Source: Sulfurospirillum deleyianum DSM 6946
GTDB lineage: Bacteria; Campylobacterota; Campylobacteria; Campylobacterales; Sulfurospirillaceae
DNA length: 64,000 bases
Reading direction: 5' to 3'
NCBI RefSeq assembly: GCF_000024885.1
Contig: NC_013512.1
Location: 1,240,001-1,304,000, forward strand
In this document: positions 52,888 to 61,919 of the stretch, piece by piece
How positions within the stretch are numbered: the stretch's first letter is position 1
Layout of the letters: every line of letters begins with the position of its first letter
The notes under the pieces: generated by a model
Seen by the model: only the letters and a program-made list of their open reading frames with translations
Databases searched by the model: none
Told to the model about the DNA's origin: nothing
Made by a program: the position numbers and the translations under genes

Positions 52888-53232
52888 ATCATTTCCCTAT
52901 CGTTGGCTTTTTGCAAAGCTTATTTTGTAAGAAGCCAACAGGGGTATTCTGCTAAGGAAAACCCCTGTGTTGAGTATGTCAAGAATTTTATGAAAACTCT
53001 TGATAATTACCCCATAAGAATGACTCTCTTTTGGGTGTTTCTTTAAAATCACCTTTTTTCTTTTCTCTCTCTTCCTTCTTTTCTGAGTGATAGAGAAAAA
53101 AAATAATCGGTGATAAAATATTAAATATTTTATATCAAATAAGTCTCCTCTAAAAACTTTAAGAGACTTATCTATGTAAGGTGTATGGGTAAGAAAAATG
53201 TCTATCTAAAAATCGGTGATAAAGGATAATGT
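52888..53232 (+). promoter_or_regulatory. 345-bp structured intergenic region before larA
   Basis: No gene is seen. A long hairpin follows the fumarase beta gene: GTTGGCTT (52902-52909) with AAGCCAAC (52932-52939), and its inner parts also pair. A second stem, ACAGGGGT (52938-52945) with ACCCCTGT (52961-52968), shares its first two bases with the first. A third pairs TCAAGA (52979) with TCTTGA (52998). A fourth pairs AAGTCTC (about 53140) with GAGACTT (about 53163). A 13-bp direct repeat, AATCGGTGATAAA, occurs at 53105-53117 and 53211-53223; the second copy runs into the larA ribosome site. It probably holds a terminator and a regulated larA promoter. Confidence 0.5.
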
Positions 53233-54489
53233 ATGAACGTAACGGTTGGTTATGGAAAAGATGAAACGTTTGAATTAGAGATTGATGATAAACACTTAAT
53301 AGGTGTATATAACCCCAACAGTGTCCCCAAAATAGACTATAACAACGCCATTGATGAAGCACTCGCACATCCTTTGGGCAAAGAGAGTTTTGATCATTTT
53401 ATTGAGACAAACGAGCGCATTGTATTTATTGTCAATGACGGTACACGCCCTACTCCTACACGAAAAGTACTCGCACGTATCTATCCTAAGATTAAAGAAA
53501 AGGATATCTACTTTATCGTGGCTACGGGATGCCATCGAGCACCCACGGAGGAAGAGTGGCATTTTATTTTAGGTCAAGAAATTTATGAAGATTTACATGT
53601 AAAGAATCGTTTATGGAGTCACGACTCTAGGAACGATTCGATGGTATATCTTGGAACATCGAGTAATGGAACAGAAATGTACCTTAATAAAATCGTAGCT
53701 GAGGCAAAAAAAGTGTGTGCGATTGGTTCGGTTGAACCGCACTACTTTGCAGGATACACCGGTGGAAGAAAAGCTTTTTTACCAGGGGTTGCGGCATACG
53801 ATACTATCACGCAAAATCACCTCTTAGCCCTCCACCCTGACGCACAAGCACTCCGTCTTAAAGGCAATCCTGTCCATGAAGATATGATGGATGCCATGGG
53901 TGTGCTGAAACATATTGATATTTTTGCGATTATGACGGTTTTGGATAGTGACCATGACATCTGTGCGGTCAGTGCGGGTGATTTGAGTGATTCTTTTTAT
54001 GCAGCTATTGATAAAGCCGATGAGGTTTTTTGTATCACGATTCCTCAAAAAGCAGATATTGTTATCTCTGTTGCACCTTATCCGATGGACATTGACTTGT
54101 ACCAATCTCAAAAAGCCTTGGACAACGGAAAATTAGCCCTCAAAGAGAATGGCATTTTGATTATGGTGGCAAAGTGTCGAACGGGCATTGGCGAGGAAGG
54201 CTTCTTTAAGTTGATGAGCTCAGCCCCCTCAGCACAAGCTGTTCTTGATAAAATCAAATGTGGCTATAAGCTTGGCTATCACAAAGCCGCAAAAATGGCA
54301 GAAATCAACCTTTGGGCACAAAGCTGGGCGGTGAGTGAGCTCAGTGATGAGGAGATGAAAGCGGTGCATTTAAAACCGTATCATGATTTACACGATGCCT
54401 TAGCGGATGCAATAAAAGAAAAAGGTGAAAACGCACGTATTATTGTGCTTCCTTTTGGTTCTATTACCGTACCTAAAGTGGTTCAATAA
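53233..54489 (+). CDS. larA: LarA-family nickel-pincer 2-hydroxyacid racemase
   Basis: A 418-aa protein. Residues equivalent to those of Lactiplantibacillus plantarum LarA are in place: H101 (ATGCHRAPTEEE; H108), H170 and K180 (VEPHYFAGYTGGRK; H174 and K184, the cofactor-anchoring lysine) and H196 (H200). NDGTRPTPT near 69-77 is also conserved. LarA homologues racemise lactate, but others act on malate, phenyllactate, 2-hydroxyglutarate and related acids. Placement after a dicarboxylate transporter and fumarase/tartrate dehydratase makes malate or tartrate a real alternative. The gene is followed by larC, larE and larB. Confidence 0.9.
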   Translation: MNVTVGYGKDETFELEIDDKHLIGVYNPNSVPKIDYNNAIDEALAHPLGKESFDHFIETNERIVFIVNDGTRPTPTRKVLARIYPKIKEKDIYFIVATGCHRAPTEEEWHFILGQEIYEDLHVKNRLWSHDSRNDSMVYLGTSSNGTEMYLNKIVAEAKKVCAIGSVEPHYFAGYTGGRKAFLPGVAAYDTITQNHLLALHPDAQALRLKGNPVHEDMMDAMGVLKHIDIFAIMTVLDSDHDICAVSAGDLSDSFYAAIDKADEVFCITIPQKADIVISVAPYPMDIDLYQSQKALDNGKLALKENGILIMVAKCRTGIGEEGFFKLMSSAPSAQAVLDKIKCGYKLGYHKAAKMAEINLWAQSWAVSELSDEEMKAVHLKPYHDLHDALADAIKEKGENARIIVLPFGSITVPKVVQ

Positions 54490-54497
54490 GGATTTTT

Positions 54498-55724
54498 ATG
54501 AGTGTTCTTTATTATGATTGTTTCAGTGGGATTAGTGGCGATATGCATTTGGGTGCTTTGCTGGATTTGGGTGTGGATGAAACACATCTAAAGACGGAAC
54601 TCTCAAAACTTGGGTTGGATGAACACTTTAAGCTTGAGGTTACATCCTCAAGCAAGATGGGAATTTGTGGGACACGTGTTGATGTGAAACTAAAAGAAGA
54701 ACGCCATACCCCTGCGAACACAATGTGGCATACCCACGCTCATCATCATGAACATCATCATGAACATCGAACGTATCAAAGCATTGAAGCACTGATTCAA
54801 ACGAGTGACCTTTCTTCCTCCATTAAAAAGCGAAGCATTGCGATGTTTTGGGAAATTGCTGTGGCAGAGGGGAAAATTCATGGTAAAGCACCGCATGAGG
54901 TTGGATTTCATGAAGTGGGGGCGATTGATTCGATTGTCGATATTGTAGGGGCTGCCATCTGTTTTGAAGCGTTACATGTAAAAAAGATTATCGCTTCTTC
55001 TATCGAACTAGGAGGAGGTTTTGTCACTTGTGCGCATGGTACCTTCCCCGTTCCCGCTCCTGCGACTTTAGAGATACTCAAAGGCATCCCCATTACCCTC
55101 AATCGCATCCATGCTGAAGCCACAACACCCACAGGGGCTGCGATTATTAAGTCCAATGTTGAGAGCTTTGAAGTCTCACCTTGTTTCAATATCGAAAAAA
55201 TAGGCTATGGCATTGGGCATAACGATTTCTCCATTCCCAATGTTTTACGTGTTTGTCTGATCAACGAAGAGACACGCCACGAAGAAGAGATTGTCCTAGA
55301 GTGTAACCTTGATGATATGAGCCCAGAAATTCTCGCTTATGCGCAAGAGAGGCTTTTTGAAGTGGGCGTTAAAGATGTTTATACCACCGCTATTACTACA
55401 AAGAAAAATCGCTTGGGCGTTAAGCTGAGTCTCTTAGTGACCAAAGCAAAAGAGCAAGAAGCGATGCGTATTCTTTTTGAAGAGACAAGCTCCATTGGAC
55501 TTAGGCGTTACAAGGTCGATAAAATTGCTTTAGAGCGTCACATGGAACGTCTTGAAACTCCCTTTGGTCTCATTGAGGTGAAGTGCAGTTTTTATCAAGG
55601 AAAACTCCTTAAATACAAAGCCGAATACGAACAGTGCAAAAATGCCGCACGTTCTTATCATGTACCTATTTCAAAAGTATATGACTCTGTCTCTAGGATA
55701 ATGGAAAAGAGAGAGAATGTTTGA
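54498..55724 (+). CDS. larC: LarC nickel-insertion protein for the pincer cofactor
   Basis: A 408-aa protein starting SVLYYDCFSGISGDMHLGAL, the LarC signature, with a His-rich stretch (HTHAHHHEHHHEH, about 76-88) suited to nickel binding, and FHEVGAIDSIVDIVGAAICF. LarC inserts nickel into the pyridinium-dithiocarboxylate cofactor, using CTP. In L. plantarum the gene needs a ribosomal frameshift to join its two parts; here it is one uninterrupted frame. It overlaps larE by 8 bp. Confidence 0.92.
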   Translation: MSVLYYDCFSGISGDMHLGALLDLGVDETHLKTELSKLGLDEHFKLEVTSSSKMGICGTRVDVKLKEERHTPANTMWHTHAHHHEHHHEHRTYQSIEALIQTSDLSSSIKKRSIAMFWEIAVAEGKIHGKAPHEVGFHEVGAIDSIVDIVGAAICFEALHVKKIIASSIELGGGFVTCAHGTFPVPAPATLEILKGIPITLNRIHAEATTPTGAAIIKSNVESFEVSPCFNIEKIGYGIGHNDFSIPNVLRVCLINEETRHEEEIVLECNLDDMSPEILAYAQERLFEVGVKDVYTTAITTKKNRLGVKLSLLVTKAKEQEAMRILFEETSSIGLRRYKVDKIALERHMERLETPFGLIEVKCSFYQGKLLKYKAEYEQCKNAARSYHVPISKVYDSVSRIMEKRENV

Positions 55725-56502
55725 AAAATATGAAAAGTTAAAGAGACTGCTTAGCTCTTATGAGCGTCTTATTGTTGCTTTTTCAGGCGGGGTGGATAGC
55801 TCTTTTTTACTGAAAACCGCTTATGATGTTTTGGGTGAAAATGTCTTAGCGATTAGCCTCCAAACACCCTATATCGCAGAGTCGGAGATAGAGGAGGCAA
55901 GGCGTATTGCTGATGAGATTGGTGCAAGGCATTTGGTGCTCGTAAAACCATGGATGGAAGAACTACGCACCAATCCAAAAGAGAGATGTTATCTGTGTAA
56001 ACATGCCCTCTTCTCTTCCTTAACAACCTTTGCACAACAAAGAGATTTTCGTGTTATCGCAGAGGGAAGCAATGTGGATGATACGATGGAAAAACGACCT
56101 GGACGTGTGGCACTCTTAGAATTGTCGATTTTAACGCCTCTTTTAGACGTAGGACTAAGCAAAGCAGAGATACGTTTACTCTCAAAAGCGGTGGGTCTTT
56201 CCACATGGAATAAGCCTTCGTATGCCTGTTTATTGACACGGTTTTCATATGGAGTAGTGGTAGAAGAGTCCGCTCTGAAAAAAGTTCACGATGCAGAAGC
56301 CTACTTAATAGCACAAGGATACCCCAAGATGCGTGTACGCTATGAAGCCAATATAGCACGTATAGAGATGGAAAAAGAGGATGCTTTACGTTTGATGAAT
56401 GATGGTGCTTTTTCAACCATCATTGAGGAGGTTAAGTCGTATGGATTTTTACATGTAACGCTTGATTTACAAGGATATCGTTATGAGCGAAAAGGAGTTT
56501 AG
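55717..56502 (+). CDS. larE: LarE sulfur transferase for the pincer cofactor
   Basis: A 261-aa PP-loop enzyme with AFSGGVDSSFLLK at 21-33. It adenylates and then sulfurates the cofactor carboxylates. Cys171 in PSYACLLTRFSYG matches the sacrificial Cys176 of L. plantarum LarE, and two further cysteines lie at 91 and 94 (RCYLCK). This three-cysteine set is that of [4Fe-4S]-type LarE proteins, which can use an external sulfur source instead of destroying their own cysteine. The stop is directly followed by the larB ATG. Confidence 0.92.
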   Translation: MFEKYEKLKRLLSSYERLIVAFSGGVDSSFLLKTAYDVLGENVLAISLQTPYIAESEIEEARRIADEIGARHLVLVKPWMEELRTNPKERCYLCKHALFSSLTTFAQQRDFRVIAEGSNVDDTMEKRPGRVALLELSILTPLLDVGLSKAEIRLLSKAVGLSTWNKPSYACLLTRFSYGVVVEESALKKVHDAEAYLIAQGYPKMRVRYEANIARIEMEKEDALRLMNDGAFSTIIEEVKSYGFLHVTLDLQGYRYERKGV

Positions 56503-57249
56503 ATGAGTGAATGTGCTCTAGAAGCATTATTGCAAGGAGTTAAAGAGGGGCATATCAGCATTCAAGATGCTGTGCAAAAAATGAAAGCCGCACCATTTGA
56601 AGATATTGATTTTGCCAAAATAGACCATCATCGCTCTCTTCGACAAGGGTATCCTGAGGTGATTTACGGGGAGAGTAAAACAGCTGAGCAGATCTTGGGT
56701 ATCACCGAAAAACTCTTTGAAAAAGGCAATAACATTCTTATTACACGAGCCAGTATTGAAGTGTATCAGACTATTAGCGCACGCTTTTTAGAGGCAAAAT
56801 ACAATGCCCTAGGTCGAACCATCACGTTACATGTAACGTCTCTACCCAAACCAAACAGTTACATCGCTATTGTTGCGGCGGGAACATCTGATTTGTATGT
56901 GGTCGAAGAAGCGTATGAAACAGCGCTGATTTTAGGCAATGATGTTCAAAAAATTGTGGATGTCGGTGTGGCGGGAATTCACCGTTTGTTTGCGCATTTG
57001 GAAATCATACAAAATGCCAAAGTGGTTATTGTTATTGCAGGGATGGAAGGTGCGCTTGCAAGTGTTATTGGAGGATTAGTGGATAAACCTGTCATTGCCG
57101 TTCCAACCAGCGTGGGTTATGGGGCTAGTTTTGGAGGGGTTGCAGCCCTGCTTTCCATGCTCAACAGTTGTGCGAGTGGTGTGAGTGTGGTTAATATAGA
57201 CAATGGCTTTGGTGCGGCGTACAATGCGAGTATTATTAACCATCTTTAA
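56503..57249 (+). CDS. larB: LarB pyridinium-carboxylase for the pincer cofactor
   Basis: A 248-aa protein of the NCAIR mutase/PurE-like family: DIDFAKIDHHRSLRQGYPEV at the N-terminus, then IAIVAAGTSDLYVVEEAYET and IVIAGMEGALASVIGGLVDK. LarB carboxylates nicotinic acid adenine dinucleotide, the first step of cofactor synthesis. It is the last gene of the lar operon. One internal TACATGTA copy (56828) lies in a 14-bp palindrome and encodes LHV. Confidence 0.92.
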   Translation: MSECALEALLQGVKEGHISIQDAVQKMKAAPFEDIDFAKIDHHRSLRQGYPEVIYGESKTAEQILGITEKLFEKGNNILITRASIEVYQTISARFLEAKYNALGRTITLHVTSLPKPNSYIAIVAAGTSDLYVVEEAYETALILGNDVQKIVDVGVAGIHRLFAHLEIIQNAKVVIVIAGMEGALASVIGGLVDKPVIAVPTSVGYGASFGGVAALLSMLNSCASGVSVVNIDNGFGAAYNASIINHL

Positions 57250-57263
57250 TCTTTACATGTAAA

Positions 57264-57280
57264 GTTATGAAAGAAGTCTA
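57264..57280. repeat. solo end of the 166-bp inverted-repeat element
   Basis: GTTATGAAAGAAGTCTA is identical to 11100-11116, the right end of the element at 10951-11116. Here it stands alone between larB and the convergent PilZ gene, next to a TACATGTA copy, and in both places it directly follows the stop codon of a minus-strand gene. No matching inverse end was seen nearby. Confidence 0.5.
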
Positions 57281-59170
57281 TTAGTTATACGCTTTTGTTG
57301 CACGCCTAATTTCCAAAATCAACTCTTTTTGACGTGCATACATATAGTGTAAAAGATACTCATCATAAGGCTTAGGCAAATCATCTAGCAAGACGACTAC
57401 TTTTGTATGATCTTCATCCAGTTGCGAAATATGGGTCACTTTTGCGTCAATATCCATAATCACATAACCGTATTCACCAGTATCATTTGGAAGGGAAAAA
57501 TTGAGATGGACTTTACTCTCTTTTAACTCTTCCTCTCGAAAAAGTTTTTTGATTTTCATCGCAATCGAATTCACAGAAATATCAAGAATATCCCCTTGCG
57601 CGGAAGAGCGTTTGGCATATTTGATGACAATGGGTGTTCTAAAACTTGTTTGCACACGAGTGTGCTGACGGCTGTTGGCGCTATTGGGTAAGAAGGAGAG
57701 ATTTTTGATGATAGCAAAGGATTTTTTAATATCTAAAAATGCCACTTCTGCTCGGATATCTTTCGGAAAATTAGAGGCTTGAAGTACCGTTTCTCCCTCT
57801 AATTGCATCGCATAACCTTGTAAATTTTCACACGAAATGTGATACGTGTTATTGGACATTTTTAACACGGTTGAGGTGGTGTTAATACACAAACCTTTAT
57901 AGATATTGAGCAGTTTAATAGGAAGTTTATTTTGAATAGCATGATGCATCAAATAAGCGATCTGCTCCCCCTCATCTAAAATATTATCCAGATACGCAAC
58001 CTCATAATACGCTATATGTTCAACATCATGAGGGACTAAGGTCTGCGTGTTGATTTTTTCAATAATCTCAATGCTTTGGCTTAAATCAATCGCATCAATC
58101 TCCATCGCAGACGTGACAATCACAGGTTTTATTTGGGGATGAAAAGGCGTGTTGATAAGCTCTTTTTGAATATGCTTTGCCTGTTTGCATACATGCTCAA
58201 AATGACGTTTTTCACTCATTATAAGGTAGAGATTTGGACTCCATTGAACCAGTGCTTGATCCTCTTCGGTTAAGTCAAACAGTAAATTCAAAACCCTTTT
58301 TAATGTCTCATGCAAAGCTGAACCGCTGAAATTTTTAGAGAGTTTCTCACTATTTGAAATCAAAATAAAGGTCAATGCAATCTCTGTTTGCGTCACACTT
58401 TGCTGTGCCAAACGATCTTTAAGTTGATCGACAAAATCGAAACGATTGAGCATAAAAGAACAATCCTTTATCTCCCCTCTTGGAAAATCACTCATCAACG
58501 TTAAAATTTTTTCATTTTTCTTAGGAAAACATTTCACAATCGCCATATAATAAACATCATCGAGAACTATCATCCCATGTGCATCACTTTTATTTTCCAA
58601 CAATGCCAAAACATCCTCGTCACAATACATCTTATCTTCAATCAACGCAACTTCATTGGTTTCATAAAGCCTCTGTGCTTTGGCATTCGCATAGACCAAA
58701 TGGTTGCCTTGAAAAAGGAAAAAAGGAAAAAATTGTTCTATTTTAGTTTCAAGCTCTGTTTTTTTAAAAAGATGGAGCTTTTCATCAAGCTTATTGGGAT
58801 TTTTTGAAAAAATAGAAAGAAGCGTTTTTTCTTGATTGAGAAGAGGAAGCACATCGGTAATCCCAAAATGCAAGGCAAATTTGAGGAGCAGTTTGTTTTC
58901 AATATCATCGGTAAAAAGATAAGTCACGATTGGCTTATATTTGGTAAAAAGGCTCACCAAACGTTTGAGCTTTTCTTTACTAACGTCACCAATTTCTATC
59001 AATAAAACATCCATATCAGGAAATGTTTTCATCTCATGTTCAACATCAACCGTGACAAAGTGTGCAAATTTTTTTTTGGCATTCTCAAATAAGGTTAATT
59101 TTGCCTCATGAAAGTAGAGATGTCCGATAGATAAATAGCGTGTCTCCTGTAAAAACTCTTCTAAAAGCAT
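57281..59170 (-). CDS. PilZ-domain protein with long N-terminal sensory region
   Basis: A 629-aa soluble protein. The C-terminal part (about 505-610) has the PilZ c-di-GMP pattern: RQHTR (RxxxR) then DISVNSIAM, where the usual (D/N)xSxxG ends in Ser instead of Gly. The N-terminal 120 residues resemble a receiver-like fold without a clear phosphoacceptor (VDVEHEMKTFPDMDVLLIEI). The middle has a PAS-like segment (about 145-220) and a region that may be a degenerate GGDEF. It probably responds to c-di-GMP, fitting the cyclase and EAL genes elsewhere in the window. Confidence 0.75.
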   Translation of the reverse strand: MLLEEFLQETRYLSIGHLYFHEAKLTLFENAKKKFAHFVTVDVEHEMKTFPDMDVLLIEIGDVSKEKLKRLVSLFTKYKPIVTYLFTDDIENKLLLKFALHFGITDVLPLLNQEKTLLSIFSKNPNKLDEKLHLFKKTELETKIEQFFPFFLFQGNHLVYANAKAQRLYETNEVALIEDKMYCDEDVLALLENKSDAHGMIVLDDVYYMAIVKCFPKKNEKILTLMSDFPRGEIKDCSFMLNRFDFVDQLKDRLAQQSVTQTEIALTFILISNSEKLSKNFSGSALHETLKRVLNLLFDLTEEDQALVQWSPNLYLIMSEKRHFEHVCKQAKHIQKELINTPFHPQIKPVIVTSAMEIDAIDLSQSIEIIEKINTQTLVPHDVEHIAYYEVAYLDNILDEGEQIAYLMHHAIQNKLPIKLLNIYKGLCINTTSTVLKMSNNTYHISCENLQGYAMQLEGETVLQASNFPKDIRAEVAFLDIKKSFAIIKNLSFLPNSANSRQHTRVQTSFRTPIVIKYAKRSSAQGDILDISVNSIAMKIKKLFREEELKESKVHLNFSLPNDTGEYGYVIMDIDAKVTHISQLDEDHTKVVVLLDDLPKPYDEYLLHYMYARQKELILEIRRATKAYN

Positions 59171-59272
59171 CCTGTTTCCTCATAATCATATGAATTTACA
59201 TTCTACCAAAATTCATAGAAATTTTAATGATTTTTTAACTACAATGCCTTATTTTTTATAAGGAAATCCGAA

Positions 59273-60541
59273 ATGATGTATTATTTAGCGATTCAGGGCA
59301 AACAAAAATTAAGTGGAAGCGTTCGTATTTCAGGCGCAAAAAATGCCGCATTACCTCTTTTAGCCCTTACGTTACTCTCAAAACGAAAAATAACCCTCGG
59401 CAATGTACCCGAAGTAGCTGATGTAAAAACCCTACTTCAGCTTCTTAGCAACCTAGGTGGTTCTTTTACATCTCAAGAGAAAAACAGATTCGAAGTCGAT
59501 GCGACAACAGTAAATTCTGCGTGTGCCAATTATGATATCGTACGAAAAATGCGTGCTTCTATCTTAACCTTAGGACCTCTTTTGGCACGTTTTGGACATT
59601 GTGAAGTCTCTTTGCCGGGCGGATGTGCCATTGGTCAGCGTCCTATTGATTTGCATTTAAAAGCGTTAGAGCAAATGGGAGCAATTATTGAGATTAAACA
59701 AGGCTACGTTCTTGCTAAAGCACCCAATGGATTAAAGGGAGCGACAATTATTTTCGATAAAGTTACTGTGACGGGCAGTGAAAATATCATTATGGCAGCA
59801 GCACTCGCCCATGGAACAACCACCCTTTTAAATGTCGCTAAAGAGCCTGAAGTGGTTCAATTATGTGAGATTTTAGCACAAGCGGGGGTTCGTATTGAAG
59901 GCATTGGAAGTTCAAAACTAATCATAGAAGGCAGCAAAGGTACGTTGCTTGAAATTCCCGATTTTAACGTTATTCCTGATCGCATTGAAGCAGGAACGTA
60001 TTTGTGTGCGGCAGCTATTACGCAATCTCACATTACACTCACACATGTCAATCCTAACCATTTAGAAGCAGTTATCTTAAAATTAGAGCAGATGGGCTTT
60101 CGTATTGAATCTAGCCAAGATACCTTAAGCATTTATCCGTGTGAGAAAATTTTACCTTCGGATATTGAAACCTCAGAATATCCAGGCTTTCCAACTGATT
60201 TACAAGCTCAATTTATGGCGTTATGCACCCAAGCAAAAGGCACGAGCATTATTGATGAACGTCTCTTTGAAAATCGTTTTATGCATGTTAGCGAACTTTC
60301 ACGCATGGGCGCAAATATCAAACTCAAAGGACACAGTGCTACCGTAGAAGGACCCATGTCACTCAATGCGGCAGATGTGATGGCAACAGATTTACGAGCC
60401 AGTTCAGCACTAATTTTAGCGGCTTTAGTGGCAGATGGTGTCACAAAAATTCACCGTATTTACCACCTCGATAGAGGCTATGAAGATTTAGAAGGTAAAT
60501 TTTCAAAGCTTGGTGCGCATATCCAACGACTAGAGGAGTAA
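59273..60541 (+). CDS. murA: UDP-N-acetylglucosamine 1-carboxyvinyltransferase
   Basis: A 422-aa protein with the MurA signatures [34 protein letters not shown] and the active-site cysteine in [14 protein letters not shown]. It makes the first committed precursor of peptidoglycan by adding enolpyruvate to UDP-GlcNAc; the cysteine is the fosfomycin target. Either of two adjacent ATGs could be used; AAGGAA suits both. moeA follows after 3 bp. Confidence 0.96.
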   Translation: MMYYLAIQGKQKLSGSVRISGAKNAALPLLALTLLSKRKITLGNVPEVADVKTLLQLLSNLGGSFTSQEKNRFEVDATTVNSACANYDIVRKMRASILTLGPLLARFGHCEVSLPGGCAIGQRPIDLHLKALEQMGAIIEIKQGYVLAKAPNGLKGATIIFDKVTVTGSENIIMAAALAHGTTTLLNVAKEPEVVQLCEILAQAGVRIEGIGSSKLIIEGSKGTLLEIPDFNVIPDRIEAGTYLCAAAITQSHITLTHVNPNHLEAVILKLEQMGFRIESSQDTLSIYPCEKILPSDIETSEYPGFPTDLQAQFMALCTQAKGTSIIDERLFENRFMHVSELSRMGANIKLKGHSATVEGPMSLNAADVMATDLRASSALILAALVADGVTKIHRIYHLDRGYEDLEGKFSKLGAHIQRLEE

Positions 60542-60544
60542 TCC

Positions 60545-61741
60545 ATGCCACATGTTCACAGCCTCGCTTTTGATGAAGCCATCAAAAACTCACTCGCCCT
60601 AGCCACAACCAAACCCCATACAGAATGGGTGAGTCTCTTTGACGCACTAGGGCGTACCTTAGCAAAAGAAATAACATGTAAAAAAAATCTTCCCTCGTAC
60701 ACCAACGCTGCGATGGATGGTTTTGCCTTTACATATAAAGAAAATGTAGAGCAACTTCGTATTAAAAAAACGATTTTAGCAGGAGATGTTGTTGCTCCTT
60801 GCTTAGGTGAAAATGAGTGCTACAAAATTATGACAGGGGCTAAAGTTCCAGAAGATGCCGATACCATCCTTCCCTTTGAAGATGCACACTCTTATGATGA
60901 AACCAACGTCGTACTCCCCTCTAAACTCAAAAAAGGAAGTGCCCTGCGTCTTAAAGGAGAAGAAGCCCGCATCGGGACATGCTTACTTTCTGAGGGCGTT
61001 TGTATGACATCTCGTGAAATTGCCCTTCTTGCTTCGCAGGGAATTATGATGGTTGAAGTCTATAAAAAACTGCACATCGCTATCTTCTCCACAGGCAATG
61101 AACTCAAATCCCCATGGGAAAATGCTAACGAAAATGAAATTTATGATATCAATGCCATCTCGCTTCTCTCTCTCCTCAAAGAGCATGGATTTGATGCGCA
61201 TTACTGCGGGGTTGTTCCTGATCATTTAGAAACCGCTACTGCCTATTTTGCACAAATGAAACAGTATGATGTGCTCTTAACCAGCGGTGGGGTGAGTATG
61301 GGAGAAGCAGATTTTGTAGAACGTGCTTTAGTCGCCAATGGTTTTGAAGCCTCATTTCACGGCATCAATATCAAACCAGGCAAACCCACCATGCTAGGAA
61401 AAATGGGAAGTATTCTCGTTACTTCAATGCCAGGGAACCCTTTGGCAGCGTATGTCAACGCCTTTGTTTTTGTTATACCTTTATTGAAAAAATTACAAGG
61501 ACAAACAACCATCCATTTTGAAAAAATTGACGCCCTAAATCAAGAAGCTTTTTCCATGCGTTCAGGTCGTGTTAATCTTGTTTTAGGTACGTTTAGCAAA
61601 GGTGTTTTTCATGCGTTTGGAAAAAACAAATATGGCTCAGGTATGGTAAAACCTCTTATTGGAAGCAACGCACTTTGGATCAGTGATGAAAAAACAGAGC
61701 GTGTTGAGGCAATGGAGGCGATTAAAATCATCCTTTTTTAA
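60545..61741 (+). CDS. moeA: molybdopterin molybdenumtransferase
   Basis: A 398-aa MoeA: LPSYTNAAMDGFAF, CYKIMTGAKVPEDADTILPF, IAIFSTGNELKSP, LLTSGGVSMGEADF and ITSMPGNPLAAYVNAFVF-type segments in order. It inserts molybdenum into adenylylated molybdopterin. In these bacteria it serves formate dehydrogenase, nitrate reductase and similar enzymes. It is co-transcribed with murA (3-bp gap), an unrelated partner. Confidence 0.95.
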   Translation: MPHVHSLAFDEAIKNSLALATTKPHTEWVSLFDALGRTLAKEITCKKNLPSYTNAAMDGFAFTYKENVEQLRIKKTILAGDVVAPCLGENECYKIMTGAKVPEDADTILPFEDAHSYDETNVVLPSKLKKGSALRLKGEEARIGTCLLSEGVCMTSREIALLASQGIMMVEVYKKLHIAIFSTGNELKSPWENANENEIYDINAISLLSLLKEHGFDAHYCGVVPDHLETATAYFAQMKQYDVLLTSGGVSMGEADFVERALVANGFEASFHGINIKPGKPTMLGKMGSILVTSMPGNPLAAYVNAFVFVIPLLKKLQGQTTIHFEKIDALNQEAFSMRSGRVNLVLGTFSKGVFHAFGKNKYGSGMVKPLIGSNALWISDEKTERVEAMEAIKIILF

Positions 61742-61745
61742 AAGC

Positions 61746-61786
61746 ATTTAAGGGTATTAATGCCCTTAAATCACCTTTTTTTAAAT
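61746..61786 (+). terminator. rho-independent terminator after moeA
   Basis: ATTTAAGGG and CCCTTAAAT form a 9-bp stem with an 8-nt loop, followed after four bases by a run of seven T. It ends the murA-moeA transcript. Confidence 0.8.
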
Positions 61787-61803
61787 ATTTTTTCTATAAA
61801 ACA

Positions 61804-61832
61804 TTGACATGAAAGGGTTTTTTTGATAATAT
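61804..61832 (+). promoter_or_regulatory. sigma-70 promoter of the tRNA-Gly gene
   Basis: TTGACA (61804-61809), a 17-bp spacer, and TAATAT (61827-61832) give a near-consensus promoter 12 bp before the tRNA. It must also serve flgA-ubiX-coaD-tmk unless another promoter lies in the tRNA. Confidence 0.8.
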
Positions 61833-61844
61833 TTCGTCCGTTTT

Positions 61845-61919
61845 GCGGGAATAGCTCAGTGGTAGAGCACAACCTTGCCAAGGTTGGGGTCGCGAGTTCG
61901 AACCTCGTTTCCCGCTCCA
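61845..61919 (+). tRNA. tRNA-Gly (anticodon GCC)
   Basis: 75 bases with acceptor stem GCGGGAA/TTCCCGC, D-arm AGCTCAGTGGTAGAGC, anticodon loop CTTGCCA with GCC, T-arm GAGTTCGAACCTC, discriminator T and encoded CCA. All four arms pair. Confidence 0.97.

Noticed and set aside
61823-61918. N-terminal extension of FlgA from the TTG at 61823
   Set aside because: It would translate the tRNA and its promoter, and the TTG lies upstream of the predicted transcription start. The start is reported as unresolved instead.
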